A stretch of 64,000 bases of DNA from Oscheius onirici (Eukaryota; Nematoda; Chromadorea; Rhabditida; Rhabditidae): assembly GCA_932521025.1 (NCBI GenBank), contig OW051468.1, positions 6,448,064 through 6,512,063 of the forward strand, read 5' to 3'. A program made the translations under genes and the position numbers. How positions within the stretch are numbered: position 1 is the first letter of the stretch; each line of letters starts with the position of its first letter. Below the pieces are notes generated by a model, which did not search any database, was not told where the DNA came from, and worked only from the letters and a program-made list of their open reading frames with translations. This document shows positions 10,373 to 26,639 of this stretch, one piece after another.

Positions 10373-13300
10373 GTGTTTGCCTCGGATCGACTGAATAGGG
10401 AAAGCGACGAGAAAAGCAGCGTCACAAATCGATCTTTGTGTGCCAAGAGAGAGCGGGAGATCCTCCACCACCACTCGATCTGTTTTCACAGGGGACAGCT
10501 TCTACCTTCTCAAGGACCCACCAGTCATCCAACATCTCCTTCCTCTCGAACATTCTCTTCCCAATTAGAGAGTCCAGATCTGATCTCACTTTAAAAACCG
10601 AGTCTCTGTAAGTTCCGATATTATCCGTCTGTAAAACCCAAATAACCTATTACAAGTGGCTCAATGGGTAACACAACACCTGTTTGATTCAATCCACTAC
10701 GTTGTTGCTCGATAAAAACTTTTTATTCAAAAATTATTGTGATTCAAACATTAAATTCAAATGGTTTGCAAAACTTTTCTCACTTATGAAGAGCCGGAGC
10801 AAACAGAGAGAGTCAAGAAGTTGAGTAGGCGTTCCGAGACTGAAATTAGATCTCTTCCCCCTCCCCTTGACTTCGTTGGGTCAACCCGAACCGGAAGAAC
10901 CAATTGTGCTGTTCTAATCCTCCTCTCCGGACTCTCTCTCTCTCTCTGTGGCAATCAGCAGCAGGGCTTACGAGGCAATTCAGTGTGTGTCCTTATGGAG
11001 AAGGAAAGAGAGAATATTGTCTTTCAATGGCTGATGGGAGAGAGAGGCGTGAGAAAACGAGACGAGGTCCCCCTTCTCTCGCCACGGTCGTATGTCTCTC
11101 TTCTCGTGTGCCCCGCATTTCTACCTAATTATATCATCGATCCACTTTCCCCAGGGACCGAAGGGGACACGAGAGAGGACAAACACCTCCAGAGATATCC
11201 TTCTCTTTCTTTGGAAGCCAGAGACTCTGTCAATTCTTTTCGACTGGGTCCAGGGTGGAAGACCAGAGAATGCGGAAGATCAGAGCCCAGAATCCCTACA
11301 AACGGTCTTCACTGCCAAAACTTCCAAGAGAACGAAAATCAACGAAGTTATACTTTTTTGTCAAATGTCTCTACATTCCATGGGCGGAAATATTGCTGAA
11401 CATTGTGTCTCCCATGCCAGTACTTCCGGACTAGTTTCTCTTGAACTATTATGGTTTAGTCATTAATGTCTCTCTCTTCCAGTAATAAGCCTAGTTAAAA
11501 GTCTCTCCCTACACCCAATTTTCCTTCTTTTGGATAACACTATTCAGTCCATCCGGATCATCCGAAGCATTGCACCCGTCGCCAATTTGGCCGGCTTCCT
11601 TGTCGTGTGTGTACATGACGTCGTTCTCGTATCCTTTTTCTTCGTCCTGGACCCTTTTCTGTTCAGAAAATGCATGCCCGAATCTGCGGGTAGGTGACAG
11701 CGAGAAAAATGACCTGCTTCCGATTAAGAATCAGTCATCTAAAAATGTACTTTCTGATGTCTTTTCTAATGCAATTAACGACCTATACACGTTGTTAATC
11801 CGCAATTTCACCTGCAGACTATTAGCGAACTGGGGGACAAAAATAAAAAACCGATTCTCACTTGGCTATTATAGTGTACTGAATCGATCTGTAGAGAGAT
11901 GATATTTTTTATCTGTGAGATGAATAGGTGTAGATCAAAATATCACTTTCCAGAACAAGAAAACCCCGAAATTTTGCTACTTTATTTTCGTCTAATTGAA
12001 ATTATCTCTGAATGAGACTGTGTTTGCTCCTCGACGTCTCACTTTGGATACGCGAGGCATCCCCTCTCCGCCCACTCTTGAGCCCGGCTTGGAGCTTACG
12101 GCCAATGACTAACAGACACAAAAGGGCACTTTCGGCTTTACGGCCCGATGCTTTTCTCATACGAATCGCACACCAGGCTACCGAATTGAGCGGCGAAAGG
12201 CTTTTTAGACTGAGTTCATCAACTGGACTCCCTCTTCTTATCAGTTATTTTGCAAGAAACATGACAACGTTTTCTGACTGTGTGAGAAGATAGACTTTAT
12301 TCCCATCGTGCTACAGAAAAAAACTTGGAATGGATATTGGCCCTTCCAGACTCTACTCGAAATGTACGTGGAACTGCGGGTCATGAGCATTTTCTTTGCG
12401 ACGAGCAATTTACAATCGACGTTCTGAATGATTTACGCTAGGAAACGTGTTTTTCACATGCTCAGAACACTCTTGGATCATAGCTTTATTCATTTGAACA
12501 GCTGCCGTAAGCTTTCCCACGTCAATGAGATCAATGCCACAAAATGCGCGAAATGAGGCTATCATCGGCACCTCGTCGTCGTCGTCGTGCCCAAATTAGT
12601 CAATTAGGGGTCCGAATGCGCGAAGCAGCTGTTGCCACCGCGAATCTCTCCATGGTAACCCCGGATCGAGAGACGCAGAGAAAGAGCCCCTCTACTGGCT
12701 TTGGGCCAGTCAATACGAGGCAGCTGGCCTAGGCTCTCTCGAGCACATCTGATGCGAGCAGCCGCCTACGCAGCCAGGATCTCTCTCGCTCTTGATCCTG
12801 GCCAACTAACGAATCCTTTAAGCTTTTAAGATGTTTTCTGACCACTCCACTATTTTTGTAGTGTTTTAATGTACTCGTTCCATTAATTACTGAACGATTC
12901 TTAATTACTCCTTCCTCTTCTCGGAGACATTTTTGAGGAGAGTAATTAGTTGGAACTGCCCCAAACTAATGAAGTCTTTCCTCTCCATTTTTCAGCCAAG
13001 ACACAATTAGTTAGGAAGAAGAGCAGTATATGCAGAGTCGGGATTTTCCCGCTCCTTATAAACAAACTTTGGGAGAACGCCGCGTAAGCTTCGATTAGTC
13101 AGCATAAACTCTCTCTCGCTTTCTCTTTTTTTTCCAGACAACATCCGAGGTTTCTTAGAGTCAAGAGTTCCTTGTCTTATGCACTAAAAGTCTACCACTT
13201 TTCTCATATTCCGGCAAAGTTGCAAGTTCTACTTAAGTAAGACTACCCGTTTGTTGTAAAGAGCTGCGAAGAAGCTGAATAAGAAAAATCTATTACTTTT

Positions 13301-15649
13301 CGAACAAAATCCTAGAATGAGCACCCCTGTTCCAAGACCAATAGATGTTTGGCTGTTTCTAAGGATGGCCTCCATTTAGTGTGTTCCCACGTGGTGACTG
13401 TCACCCTTGGTGACGATCGAGTGAAAGACTGTTTGAGTAGGTCTCATGTTTCGAGTACAATTTGACGCGTCTCTGCACCACCATTCAAGCAGCCTCTCTC
13501 GCTTTGCTGCCATACCGCCACCTTCCAACCGACCCCCGTCACTCTCGTGGCCATTTGCATCCGGCGCCAATTCTTACGCTCCATTTGCATAAAACCCATC
13601 GGCTCTCAAAGCTTGTTGTAAACATGCGTTTTTTCTATACAGTCCTTTATGATTTTTTGTGGTTTGTTTGAAATACAACACGGAAACGTTATATACTAAG
13701 TTATAATACGCAGCTCAATTTTTAAATCTCCATCTAACAAGCTGAATATCCAATGTCCACTCGTTGCATTTGTCTCACTGGGTCTCAGAGCGAACATAAT
13801 GGTAATTCCTTGAATTGAGTCAATCCACTTCTTGATTCCTTCTTCCAAGTTGCCACGTTTCGAAAAAAGAGGAAAACCCGTTCTCTCCTTCTAATCCACC
13901 CGTGCCAAAATATGTCTCAATTGTCGTTGTGTGTGTCCTTTCCTTCCCCTATTCCTCACCCCTCCGTCTCCCTCCGGTCGCCGTCAATTCAGCGCAGCGG
14001 CTCCAGGCCTTATTAGCCATGCCCGGCATGGCGGGGGGAGCTCAGGGGCCCCCGGCGATCAATTCGTTGTCGTTCTCGTCGTGTCTCTCTGTGTGTATGG
14101 TGCAACAACAGCAGATATTGCCATCGGTGGGAGAGACAGCATCACAATGGCTTCACTTATTGATCTACTATCCGGCTTTTGAGATGTCAGTCACCTAACA
14201 CTCAGATCTTTTTTATGCTGAAGTCATGAGATTTTTTCAATCTTTTCTCTCTTTCGTGTTTATTGAAAACATTTCCATGTCAAAATCGTGATGAAAATAC
14301 TCAAGGAACGTGGGACAACATTGCTTCCAAAATTTCCTCGAAAAAACCCACTTTCCTTTTGACTTTTTGATGTTCTGCTAATTGTAAATTAATGAACTTA
14401 TAAAAACTACAAATTACCAAAACATTGCAATTCTTGAAAAAAAACTCTCAAAATTTAATAAGCTGCCTTCAACAGTACGTTGGCCTCGTCACGACAATTG
14501 ATACGCATCTTTTGGACTGATCAGAGTTGTGAAAAGGGTAAAAAATATAACTATTTTTTGCCAGGCAATTTTTCCAATCTCGGCCTTTGTGACGCACAGG
14601 GTGCCTATTCGAGGGCTCCCCGAGTACTGGCCATTAATAGCAAATGAAGTCTCCTAATCCGACAAATTAACGGCTCTTGATTGCCAACCTCGGCTGTCCT
14701 TTCTGCTCTTTCCTTTGCTCTTTCTTCCGTGTTTCGAGTTGTGAGACCACAGCTGTTTTCCGGTAGAGAGTGATAGGCGGCTGATAATCAATGAGGGCAT
14801 CGGAGTTTCTCTCCTCTCTCACAGCTGCTCATTTTCCTATCTTCAATCCACTCAAAATACGTCTTTATCGGTCCGGGAACTGGGCCGATAAGCTCTCTTT
14901 CCCCCTCTCCCGGCGCCACGGGTTCTCTGGCCTCTCTCAGGAAAACATGCTCGGTTTCTTGTGATACCTATTGATTACATGACCTCAGTTTTATTTCATT
15001 ACAGCCGCTTCATATTTATAATCTTACTGTTCCGACCCTTTCATAACCAGCAGCCCACCAGTTTTTATCCATTTTCGGCGGGAAGACGTAACTTTCAAAC
15101 TTTGTGGACGTTTTGAAAGGTTCAAACTTTTTGGATAATTTATTACCTGACATTCTTAGTTCAACAGTCCAACTGTTCCACCTTATACATCAAACTGACA
15201 AACTTGAACCGTTTCTTACTTTTTTCAATTAACGTTTGTATTCCTAAGCGTTCTTCATTCTTTGCACAGTTACAGTTTGTAGTTTTGGAAGATTAAAGAG
15301 GTGTCAAAATAGTATGTTGTTTCTGCGGTCCTTGATTCAAAACTCTTTGGAAAGTGACTCTCGATCCCATGACCATTCTCGGCTGTACACTCTCCTCTCT
15401 CACTCTCTTCGCCAAATCGATTTTCGACTGAAAATTTGAGGCAATTTATATCTCCTCGTGTCTTCCTTACGATTCCATTCTCTCTCCCCACTTTTTCCTC
15501 CTTTCCCATAGTCCTCCTCATCCACATGGCGTCATTTTGATTGATTTTCTGAGAACCCTTATCTCTCTCCCTTTTCTTAAATCTAACTTTAAACCTTTCA
15601 GAGCTTGTTGCCGTTGTGATAGAGTGGCGCTCACAGCGCGGTTCTCAGC
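10373..15649. other. Gene-poor region upstream of goa-1
   Basis: About 5.3 kb with no convincing exon. It is rich in TCTC pyrimidine tracts, A/T runs and short CGTCGT repeats. The open frames in it (the longest about 210 codons at 10761-11399) have low-complexity translations without splice context or biased codon use. It probably holds the goa-1 promoter, enhancers and untranslated exons; I cannot place individual elements. Confidence 0.45.
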
Positions 15650-18921
<3,272 letters not shown>

Positions 18922-19257
18922 TCCCCCCGGCCGTCTTTAGATTTTAGCCCGTTTTCCCCAATGAAAAACTCGTCTTCCGGCCAATTTCCGTCGGGGAACA
19001 TGACCCCGTGATGATCTGTTAATAATATTTATTGTGGCTCTCATCAATCCCCTTTTTCCCACTGTCGCTCTCGAGTATTTTCTGTATCTACGATATACTT
19101 CTTCCTCCAATCCCCACATGGCACAATACTTCCTGCTAGTCTTCCGAGCCCCCTTCAAGCAACCTAGTCTCATATTGTCTCGCATTTCGAGCACATTTTC
19201 TCTTCAATTTTTTTTTGAAATCGTGTTATCACGTCATTCGTCTTACTAATATTATTG

Positions 19258-19263
19258 AATAAA
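19258..19263 (+). other. Polyadenylation signal of goa-1
   Basis: AATAAA about 340 bases past the goa-1 stop. The stretch from 18922 to 19270 is read as its 3' UTR. Confidence 0.6.
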
Positions 19264-19551
19264 GTTTGTTTTGCGAGCAAATCTTTTAGTGGATACGATA
19301 GAACACACGGCAAAAGGCTCCTAGGACAGACGTTTCCGGTTCTGACGTTCTACTTGATCTCCTTCTCTTTTCATTTTCCACCAGTCGGTAAGAGATATGG
19401 TAAACTGGAATAAATTTAGTGGTGTGAACGGGCGTTTCGACACATATCGCCTAGCGAACAGATAACAGCATAACAATGAGAGGGGAGTGACTAGCATAGA
19501 GGGAGTAGAAACAATAAACAAATTAAACAACAAACAAATAACGGGAAATAG

Positions 19552-21240
19552 TTAAGCGGAGGGAGAGGAAGGTTTTTCCAACGAACCTAGAGGAAGGTCA
19601 GTTTCTGCTTGTTTTATAACGTCGAAGAGACGAGGATAGTTGCTGCCTTTGTGGCAGCGATCTGTGAGCTTCATAATACCGCCGGGACTGGTTTGCTTCC
19701 ATTTCTGTCCAACTGGCTGCACAATCCAATGGAACTCGGTCGTGTTATCGCGTTGCTGGTTGTCTAAACCGTAAACATTGCTGCAATATAAAGGGTAAAA
19801 ACTGACCGAAACCTAGAACAATGGCATAAATTGCCACTTCCGTGCTTTTTCCAGATAGAGAATTACAACCTTTGTCAGTAAGAATACCACTCGAATTGAA
19901 AAAATAGACGTGATCGGGAAGTCGCAGCTCTAGATTATTTGTATGAAATGGAAAGAAAGGGAGCGAACCTGTAGCGAAGACTTTGTTTTCCATCAAATAC
20001 GTCTTATGAACTCCGTCCGAATCAGCACTTATAAATAATATCTCTGCGAGGGTCACGTTCATCGCCTTGTAGTATTCAGGAGTTCCATAGAAGACCTTAT
20101 CATCGTTCGTCTCGAAATAGTGACGCCACTGGAGAACTCCTGACACAAGTTTATCGGGCAGACTCGCAGATTCTATAATTGTTTTTGCTTAGAAACAAAA
20201 ATCAGTCAAAAATACCGTTATAGCCTACAAGATGCACAAATTTATCGTAATCCGGAACATGGCTACGTACCGTATTGTTAGAAGGCAGATTTATGCGTAC
20301 GGGTGTGACGGACAGCTTGCCGGGGTACTGAAATATGAAAATTAGATGGGTTGGAAATTTAGAACATTCAGTACCCAGTTAGTCAAAACGAGCAAGGAAT
20401 TGTAGACTTGTAGGTCAGTCCTGGTTGGTCATACAGATGCCAACTGGGCTGCTTGGTAAACGGGAAGAGGTCGAATTTGTTGATTGTTTACGTGAAGGCC
20501 TTTTTTGACACGAAGTAGTTGTCGTGATTATGTGAAAGGCTAGGGTCAGTCGAAAGTAATTTTGTAGGAAATAATAACGAGGAAAAAAGCTCGAGGTTGA
20601 AATAACGGTCCAAATCGGCAACTGATACAATAATTCACACAAATTGCTCGCTCTGAAAGGCACACGACAGTTCTCACCTGTTTTCTAGGCTCGAGACACC
20701 AATCGGAGAAAACTGTCTCTCCGAGAACTCGAGCATCCGGGTAGAGCCGGTTAACTAACGAGACGGTTCCGTTGTTCTTGATAAAGCAGGTGACACGGTT
20801 GCATATTTGGTCGAATCCCTTGCCTTTAAACCTAAGAAACTGATTGTGACAAAGATGGGAGTAAAACGAACGAATTGAAGTAGCGTTCATAGCTTAGCAG
20901 CTGTTTGTGTGTTACCGAAGTCTCGTTTTTGCAGTTATTCTGGAATTCTTCTATGACTGAAGTACCGGCTAAAATTCTGCTTTAGGTTTAAGAAAAAAAT
21001 ACGAAACTTACATGATAATGTAGCGATAAGACATCCGACGGCGACAATGAAGCATAGAAGAAAGATAAGGAAGAGTAGAATGAATGAATAATGCCATTTC
21101 CTGAAAATGCCGTGTTACGAACAAAAAAGAGGATGAACTAACGAGGTAGACTTCGTTCCATCGATGTAATACGTTCCGCTGCAGCTGATGAACCTCTTCC
21201 GGTATGAAGACATCGGCGGTGGCGCATTTATTGCCGGCAT
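19552..21240 (-). CDS. Type II membrane glycoprotein, unknown
   Basis: The start at 21238-21240 lies directly after a TTCAG site. A cytoplasmic head of about 33 residues is followed by one membrane helix (SFILLFLIFLLCFIVAVGCL) and a large ectodomain with several N-glycosylation sequons (NET, NGT, NVT, NSS) and paired cysteines. The ectodomain includes VSGVLQWRHYFETNDDK and ends HWIVQPVGQKWKQTSPGG ... PSSPSA. The layout (short N-terminal tail, one helix, cysteine-rich outside) is that of P-type ATPase beta subunits and other type II proteins, but I see no family motif. Two junctions, near 20430 and 19790, miss phase by one base with the obvious sites. Confidence 0.55.
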
Positions 21241-22133
21241 CTGAACAATTTAATAACCTTGTATGAAGATTGAGCTAATTAAGGACACTGCGAGAAAATT
21301 TTCTGAGCAGAATCTAAATTATAGACTGAATTCGCAGTCGAAATGGCAAAAAAATTGAGAAAGTGGGCAGGATCTTTCGAGAAATTTTTGAAGTTTTTTG
21401 GACATGTTACAAGTTATTTCCTGCCAAAGGTTTGTTACCGAAACACTAGATGCATCTTTGAAAGCGGTCTACACTTATGGTAGAAGGAATCTTTTAGAGA
21501 AAGTGGTGAAGAAATTGTAAAAAGTTCAGATATAAATCAAAATGTTGCTGTTCCTTCCGTTTTCTCGCTAGCTCTTCAGACATCATTTCACCTTCAGACC
21601 AGAAATCTCATTTTGATTAGACAGCATCCCACTGAGAGTAACGACCCTTCGTTGCATCTCTTCCCGTCTTACTTTTGTTTTAAGAGCTATGAGAGCTGGA
21701 AGCAACTCCATTAGCTTAACCAAACCGAAAGGCTAGGCTCTCGGGCCCGGGATGGCGAATCGAACATGCTCGCTGCCGGGAACTCCCTGCAGGCTGGGCA
21801 TCCCACGCCGCTCTCTTTCGCTCTCACTGCTAAACACTCCCGTCTCTTTCCCCGCTATCTGGCTTTTCCATTCTGGAACTGATTCTTCATGCATTTTTGA
21901 CTCTATACTTTTCCTTTCTAGCTCATGGAGGAGGAAGATGAAGAACAGACGCAACAACGCAAGTCTGGAGCCAAGCCCAGTTCTATCCCATTCACTGGTG
22001 GGTTTGTTTGCCTTCGGCCTAGGTTTCAAACCGTACGGCGTGAGAAAACGTCAAGAATACCCTCTGCCTTCATTAGATCAACGCTCTTTCCCCTGGGAAC
22101 TAATTTGAGAAAAGAGAACCCCTGGTCAGGATA
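21241..22133. other. Intergenic region, no gene seen
   Basis: Divergent upstream region between the membrane glycoprotein and the zeste-like gene. Open frames around 21750-22100 on both strands have low-complexity translations and no splice logic. Confidence 0.4.
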
Positions 22134-23883
22134 ATGGACGCACAAATGAGGAAGAGCCCTCCTTGGTTATGCGTCCCTCTTGAAGAAAAGCCCTTTTCAG
22201 TCCCCGAGAACCGACTACTGGCAGAGCTCTACTTGACAAACAAGGCTCAATACCATGCAAAATCGCGAGTCGTTGTTGGCGAGAAAAATGGAGAAACTTC
22301 ACAGGTAATTTTTGAAATGGAGGGAAGTGTCTGCTTTTTAGGAGAGATTCGCATCTCAGTTTGCTGCCGAATTGAGCAAACTCGGCTTTGCTCACCGGAC
22401 TTCAGCTCAGGTGTTCAGGGGTTTCTATAGATGATTTTACGCAAAATTATAGGTGAAACAGAGAATTGCCGACGTGAGAAAACTCGGCCACAAGCTGATA
22501 ATAAAAGAGGTCCGTCTAATTGCTGAACAATTATTGGCAGCTATTTTAGAAGGAGAAATCGGTTGACAACAAGAAAAGAAAAAAGGTGTTCGTGGAACCA
22601 TGGCTCCGAAATGTAATGGATGCCTTGCAGGAAGAACTTCAAGAGACGGACGATACTCCTACAGGTACAGCTCGTAAAAAAAAGGAATCTTTCGGCGGGG
22701 GGGGGGAGGTTTAGACTCGAATTTGAAGAATTTTGTTATATTCGTAATCTAAAAGTTTGCGAATGAGCAGAAGGAACATGAGCAAAATGAATTAAAAAGA
22801 TCCGAGAAAGGGAATAAAATGCTGATACATTCATTCGTTGATATTTAGGGAGTAACTTTACTTTTACATTCCTCAGACGTCATGAAATTTGAATTCCACA
22901 TAGCGCGCGCCAAAAACTGTTGACTGAGTATCCAACATGTTAAACTGACGCAAACGCAAGAACTTGTACGATCTTTTGTCTCTTTTCGTGAATTTTCATG
23001 ATCTCTTGACCCTGACCCTGTATAAATCGTCTTCTTTGATTTGTTTATGTCTTTATCCAAGAGAAGGTTTGTCCAGAAACTATTTTCAGCGAGGAAGAGA
23101 ACGACCGCTGAAGTCGATCCTATGTCCATTTTGGCCCAAAGTGTCCTGGACAGTCATTTACTGAACAGAGAAGAAATTCCTGCCAAAAAGATTATCAAAG
23201 TGGAGACGGAGAATGATGGGTATGTGTTTCTGACAGATAGATAGGATGAGTTTCTTCAGAAGCTCGACTATTGATCCAAACGAAGCGAGTACTCTCTCCT
23301 CAAGTTCAAGTACAGTATCCGATCCGGACCAGCAGACTACCTTCATGGCTCTTCCAAACAGCTCACTGTCCCGAATACAACAGCAACTGATTGAAGCACA
23401 GCTGAGAGTGGCCTTGAAGACCGAAAAACTACTGGATTTGAAGATCAAAAAGATTGAACTGGAGATGACTGTGAGTGATCTTTTCTTAGAAAAACTAATC
23501 TGTTGTTTGAAGACAAAACTACGGCACACCCTTTTAGAGGAGCCAGAAGAAGAACAGGTAGGGAAAAATGAACACTGACAGCACTCTGGCATATACACAA
23601 TTGAAAGTGGCAGGATTCTCTTTTTTTATTGTTTTAATGATTATTTTAGCCATTTGATGTTCTGAAAAGTACATAATAGCCAAGACAAAAAGCATTCCAG
23701 AACATTGAACGTTTCAAAAACAAAAACTCATCACTTTTTAACTGATCCTCAGAACCTTTCAACTACTAAACCGTAAAGTATCCTTCTCGAGTACAGTTTT
23801 AGGATGAGAGGACAAGCTCAGCCGAGTTGGAAGCCAAGGAACTGATCCGAAGTCTTTTGGCCCTAAAAGGAGAACAAATCTGA
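22134..23883 (+). CDS. Nuclear protein with SANT/zeste-like domain
   Basis: Eight exons, all closing in phase, from ATG 22134 to TGA 23881-23883. The N-terminal 85 residues (NRLLAELYLTNKAQY ... RFASQFAAELSKLGF ... TSAQVKQRIADVRKLG) follow the helix spacing of Myb/SANT-like zeste-type DNA-binding domains. A basic stretch (DNKKRKKV), an acidic/serine linker, and a C-terminal amphipathic helix (RIQQQLIEAQLRVALKTEKL) that could dimerise come next. It is likely a chromatin or transcription factor. One intron ends in TTTGAAG rather than the usual CAG. The domain call is by pattern, not by search. Confidence 0.6.
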
Positions 23884-23913
23884 TTTCAGGATTTCAATAA
23901 GAGAATATCTTTA

Positions 23914-24371
23914 TTATGTGTAACTCATATCCAATAAAATTGTGAGCAAGCCGAAGGTGACTGCCAACTTTTGGCCGGCAGCATTGCACATGTGTCCTTC
24001 ACAGACGCATTCTCTTCCCTGAAAAATGATGTCAAATACATAATGGCACACACACCTGAAGACCTTTCCATAAGATGGCTGATCGACAGCCAAGCGGGGT
24101 ATCAGTCGGAACACAGAGCTTTTGAACCCGGACTAGACCTTCTAAAAAGACATTTTGGGAAAGGGTCCGAGAGTTTCATGATACAATCTTTGGAACTCGA
24201 ATCTAGAGTGGGCAAAAATAGTTCGCCTTTTTCTCAATTTGGTTGTGAGAGAGAAGCACTCACGCTCGAGAGTGGCAATTCGACTAGCACAAAGCGATCC
24301 CACACATGTCGATCCTTCCAGATCACAGTAGCCTTGAAAGGTGTCACAGAGCATACAGCTAGTCGACAATA
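23914..24371 (-). CDS. Ly6/ET-module-like GPI-anchored protein (5' exon uncertain)
   Basis: Three certain exons encode a three-finger-like cysteine pattern: CMLC ... GYC ... STC ... SLC, then KLCVP ... GC, then ECVCEGHMCNAA. The CxC...CN ending is typical of Ly6/ET-module proteins. The C-terminus is hydrophobic (LAVTFGLLTILLDMSYT), as expected for GPI-anchor addition at the cell surface. The coding part begins at an acceptor at 24371. The signal-peptide exon further upstream (about 24430-24500) could not be joined in phase. The 3' end nearly abuts the zeste-like gene on the other strand, with only 30 bases between stops. Confidence 0.6.
23933..23938 (+). other. Polyadenylation signal of the zeste-like gene
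   Basis: AATAAA 50 bases past the plus-strand stop. It lies inside the last exon of the convergent Ly6-like gene, so the two transcripts overlap at their 3' ends. Confidence 0.5.
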
Positions 24372-24602
24372 CTGTATTTGTGCTTATTGAGTAAAAATAA
24401 AGACAGACCGATAACTAGGGTTGTAGACCAGACTACAAGAGAGGGTAGCATGAGGGAGTGACAGAGACCAACAACAAGTGGTCGGAAAGTGCTCACGCGA
24501 ACATTGTCAGAGGGTGTAGAAAGTTGAGCCACTGGTTAGTATTGAAGCATAACTCTTGATGAGAGATTGAACAGAAGTTCAGAAAGAGTTTATACTAGAA
24601 AA

Positions 24603-25735
24603 TCATTTGTTCTTGTATTTTTCGATTCCAGACGGACTCATGACGCAGATGTGGTTGAGGTCACGGAACTTCTGGTTGTAGTCAAGACCGTAGCCGACGA
24701 TGAACTTAAATTCTTTTTATTTACCATGAGAGAAAAAGTCACCTTATCCGGAATGGTGAAAGCCACAAAGTCCTCATTGACTTCAATTCTTCTAGCGACT
24801 CTCTTCGAAAGCAACAGAGCCGTCCAGGTCTTCTTGACTCCTGAAGGCTTTTTTTAAATCTCCTCTCACTTTCTAGCTTACCGTATTCGGAGAGAGTGTG
24901 CATAAGACGAGAAAGAGTCAGACCAGAATCGACAATGTCGTCGACGATGAGAACGTTTTTTCCACGGAGCTCCTCCAAATTGCTGAGACCGATAATCTTC
25001 AGGGTACCTGTGCTTTCCGTGTCTTCGTAGCTCTTGGCACGGATAAAGTCCACGGTCATCGGTTCGGGACACTCCCAGCGGGCATTGGACAGCTCGTCGA
25101 CCTGGGAATTAAACAGTTTCTTTCGAAAAAAACTGAAAGTAATATTCAATCGGTTCAGGACAAACTTTAGAAATGTCTGAATCTTTTCCCCATTTCACTA
25201 GTCTATGTACTCGAGTACCAGTATGACAACTCACCAGAGCAGTGAAAAACTTGTAGGATCCCTTGAGGACACAGAGAAGAGACAGTTGTTCATTTCCGAT
25301 CACAGCGTGAATATCTAGAACTTTCCCTCATTGGACCAAATCATCTTCCTCACCCTTTGCCAGTCTTCTGACTCTGTCTTTGACCAGTCCTTCCGGAATG
25401 ACCACAGACGACAGATCGCCATCATAACAACGAGGAATATCAAAGGCTTGGATGGGGAGCTCTGAACGAACAGTTTGCAAACGTTTCTATTCGAAAAAGT
25501 TACCGAAATCGTCAGGGATCACAGCCTGTGCCTTGGCCATCTGAAACAAAATTGATTGTATCCAGTAGGAGGGAGAAAAAACGCAGACAGGGTCTAAATG
25601 GCTTATCAAGGTGGCGATTTTGTTGGGGTTGTCAATGAAAAACGACACGTGTGGCACATGTGTACGGGTGAGAGGTCGATATGAGATGGTCTAGCGCCAT
25701 AAATCAAACAGAACACCTACCTGATTAGGCGACAT
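24603..25735 (-). CDS. hprt-1: Hypoxanthine-guanine phosphoribosyltransferase
   Basis: Seven exons from ATG 25733-25735 (five-codon first exon MSPNQ) to TGA 24603-24605. An alternative start, MAKAQAV, opens exon 2 directly after a TTTCAG. The protein salvages hypoxanthine and guanine to IMP and GMP using PRPP in the cytosol. Visible motifs are the pyrophosphate loop LKGSYKF, the hood region [11 protein letters not shown], the PRPP-binding [11 protein letters not shown] and the C-terminal [20 protein letters not shown]. Length (about 220 residues) and order match eukaryotic HPRT. All internal introns close in phase; the last acceptor is TTTAAG instead of CAG. Confidence 0.95.
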
Positions 25736-26639
25736 CTTCTTCAAATTTTCTCCTCTAAAGTTGAGTTGTGAAACACCGTACCTAAAAATTGACCGATATT
25801 TCATTGTTCTGATTTCAGAGAGAAAAAATGTGTGAGAACTTCCAGAGGAAGGAAAAATGGTTGACGATAAAATGTAACTTTCTTCCACAGCAGTCACTCG
25901 TGAATTATGACCCTGTCTTTCGTTTTTTTTTGTTTCTTCTGAGGTCCATTTACGTTTCAAATTCAAAAAAAAAAGTTTCGAAGTTGAGAAACAAGAATGA
26001 ACGCAAGATTGCGTACTGAAAAAGCAGCGCCATAGTACCAAGAATTGGATTGGCAGAACTGTAACTGGGAAAAATATTCAAGAAATGACAAACACATTCG
26101 GTGCTGTTTGAAATAGTAAGCAGGAGTGAAATAAATATGTGCTGAGGCGGCGATTCTCTCCCGCGCCAACTATAAGCTGATAATCTGTAAAAGAAACAAT
26201 AGGGATTGACAGGTGCCCACAAGATCCGACCGGCGTACTCACTGATAATGTTCGTGTTCTCTTTTCTGTCATGAGTTTTCTGTTATCTTCAACTTGGTCT
26301 GAGAGATTTTGGCTTCAAAAGAGTGGTTCTCGACATCTACATGGTGTAATGTTACTCACCCAAGTTCCATTCTAACATCACTCAATCTTTGGGCATACAA
26401 GGGAACTAACTGTTAGCTTATTCTACAATGCTCGATTGCCTCACAGTCAGCTCCGCTTGATCCGCCGATTTGCATCTGAATCTGCCTCTGAAAGCCTCTC
26501 GAAAGCATAACATTTGTTTATAAAAAGGTAATAAACAAATTACTTTGTGTTGCTTTTCAAACTAGAAGTAATTAAATTGGATTGAGATAACTTCCAATAG
26601 AAAGCTTGCTATTTCGAAGTGAACTTTCGCCGTGGGACG
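25736..26639. other. Divergent intergenic region with left arm of inverted repeat
   Basis: Upstream of both hprt-1 (minus) and the coiled-coil gene (plus). It contains the left 90-bp arm of the inverted repeat and otherwise A/T-rich sequence with no exon seen. Confidence 0.45.
25819..25908 (+). repeat. Left arm of 90-bp inverted repeat
   Basis: This 90-base segment reads as the exact reverse complement of 27597-27686 in a base-by-base comparison. The arms are 1.7 kb apart and enclose the whole coiled-coil gene. Confidence 0.85.

Noticed and set aside
10761..11399. Plus-strand open frame of about 212 codons upstream of goa-1
   Set aside because: Low-complexity translation over TCTC-rich DNA, no signal or domain, no splice partners and weak codon bias.
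12540..12732. CGTCGTCGTC run with an open frame
   Set aside because: Simple triplet repeat in gene-poor DNA; no evidence for translation.
21733..22108. Overlapping frames on both strands near 21.9 kb
   Set aside because: No start context, domain or splice sites; the genuine gene starts at 22134 with consistent phases.
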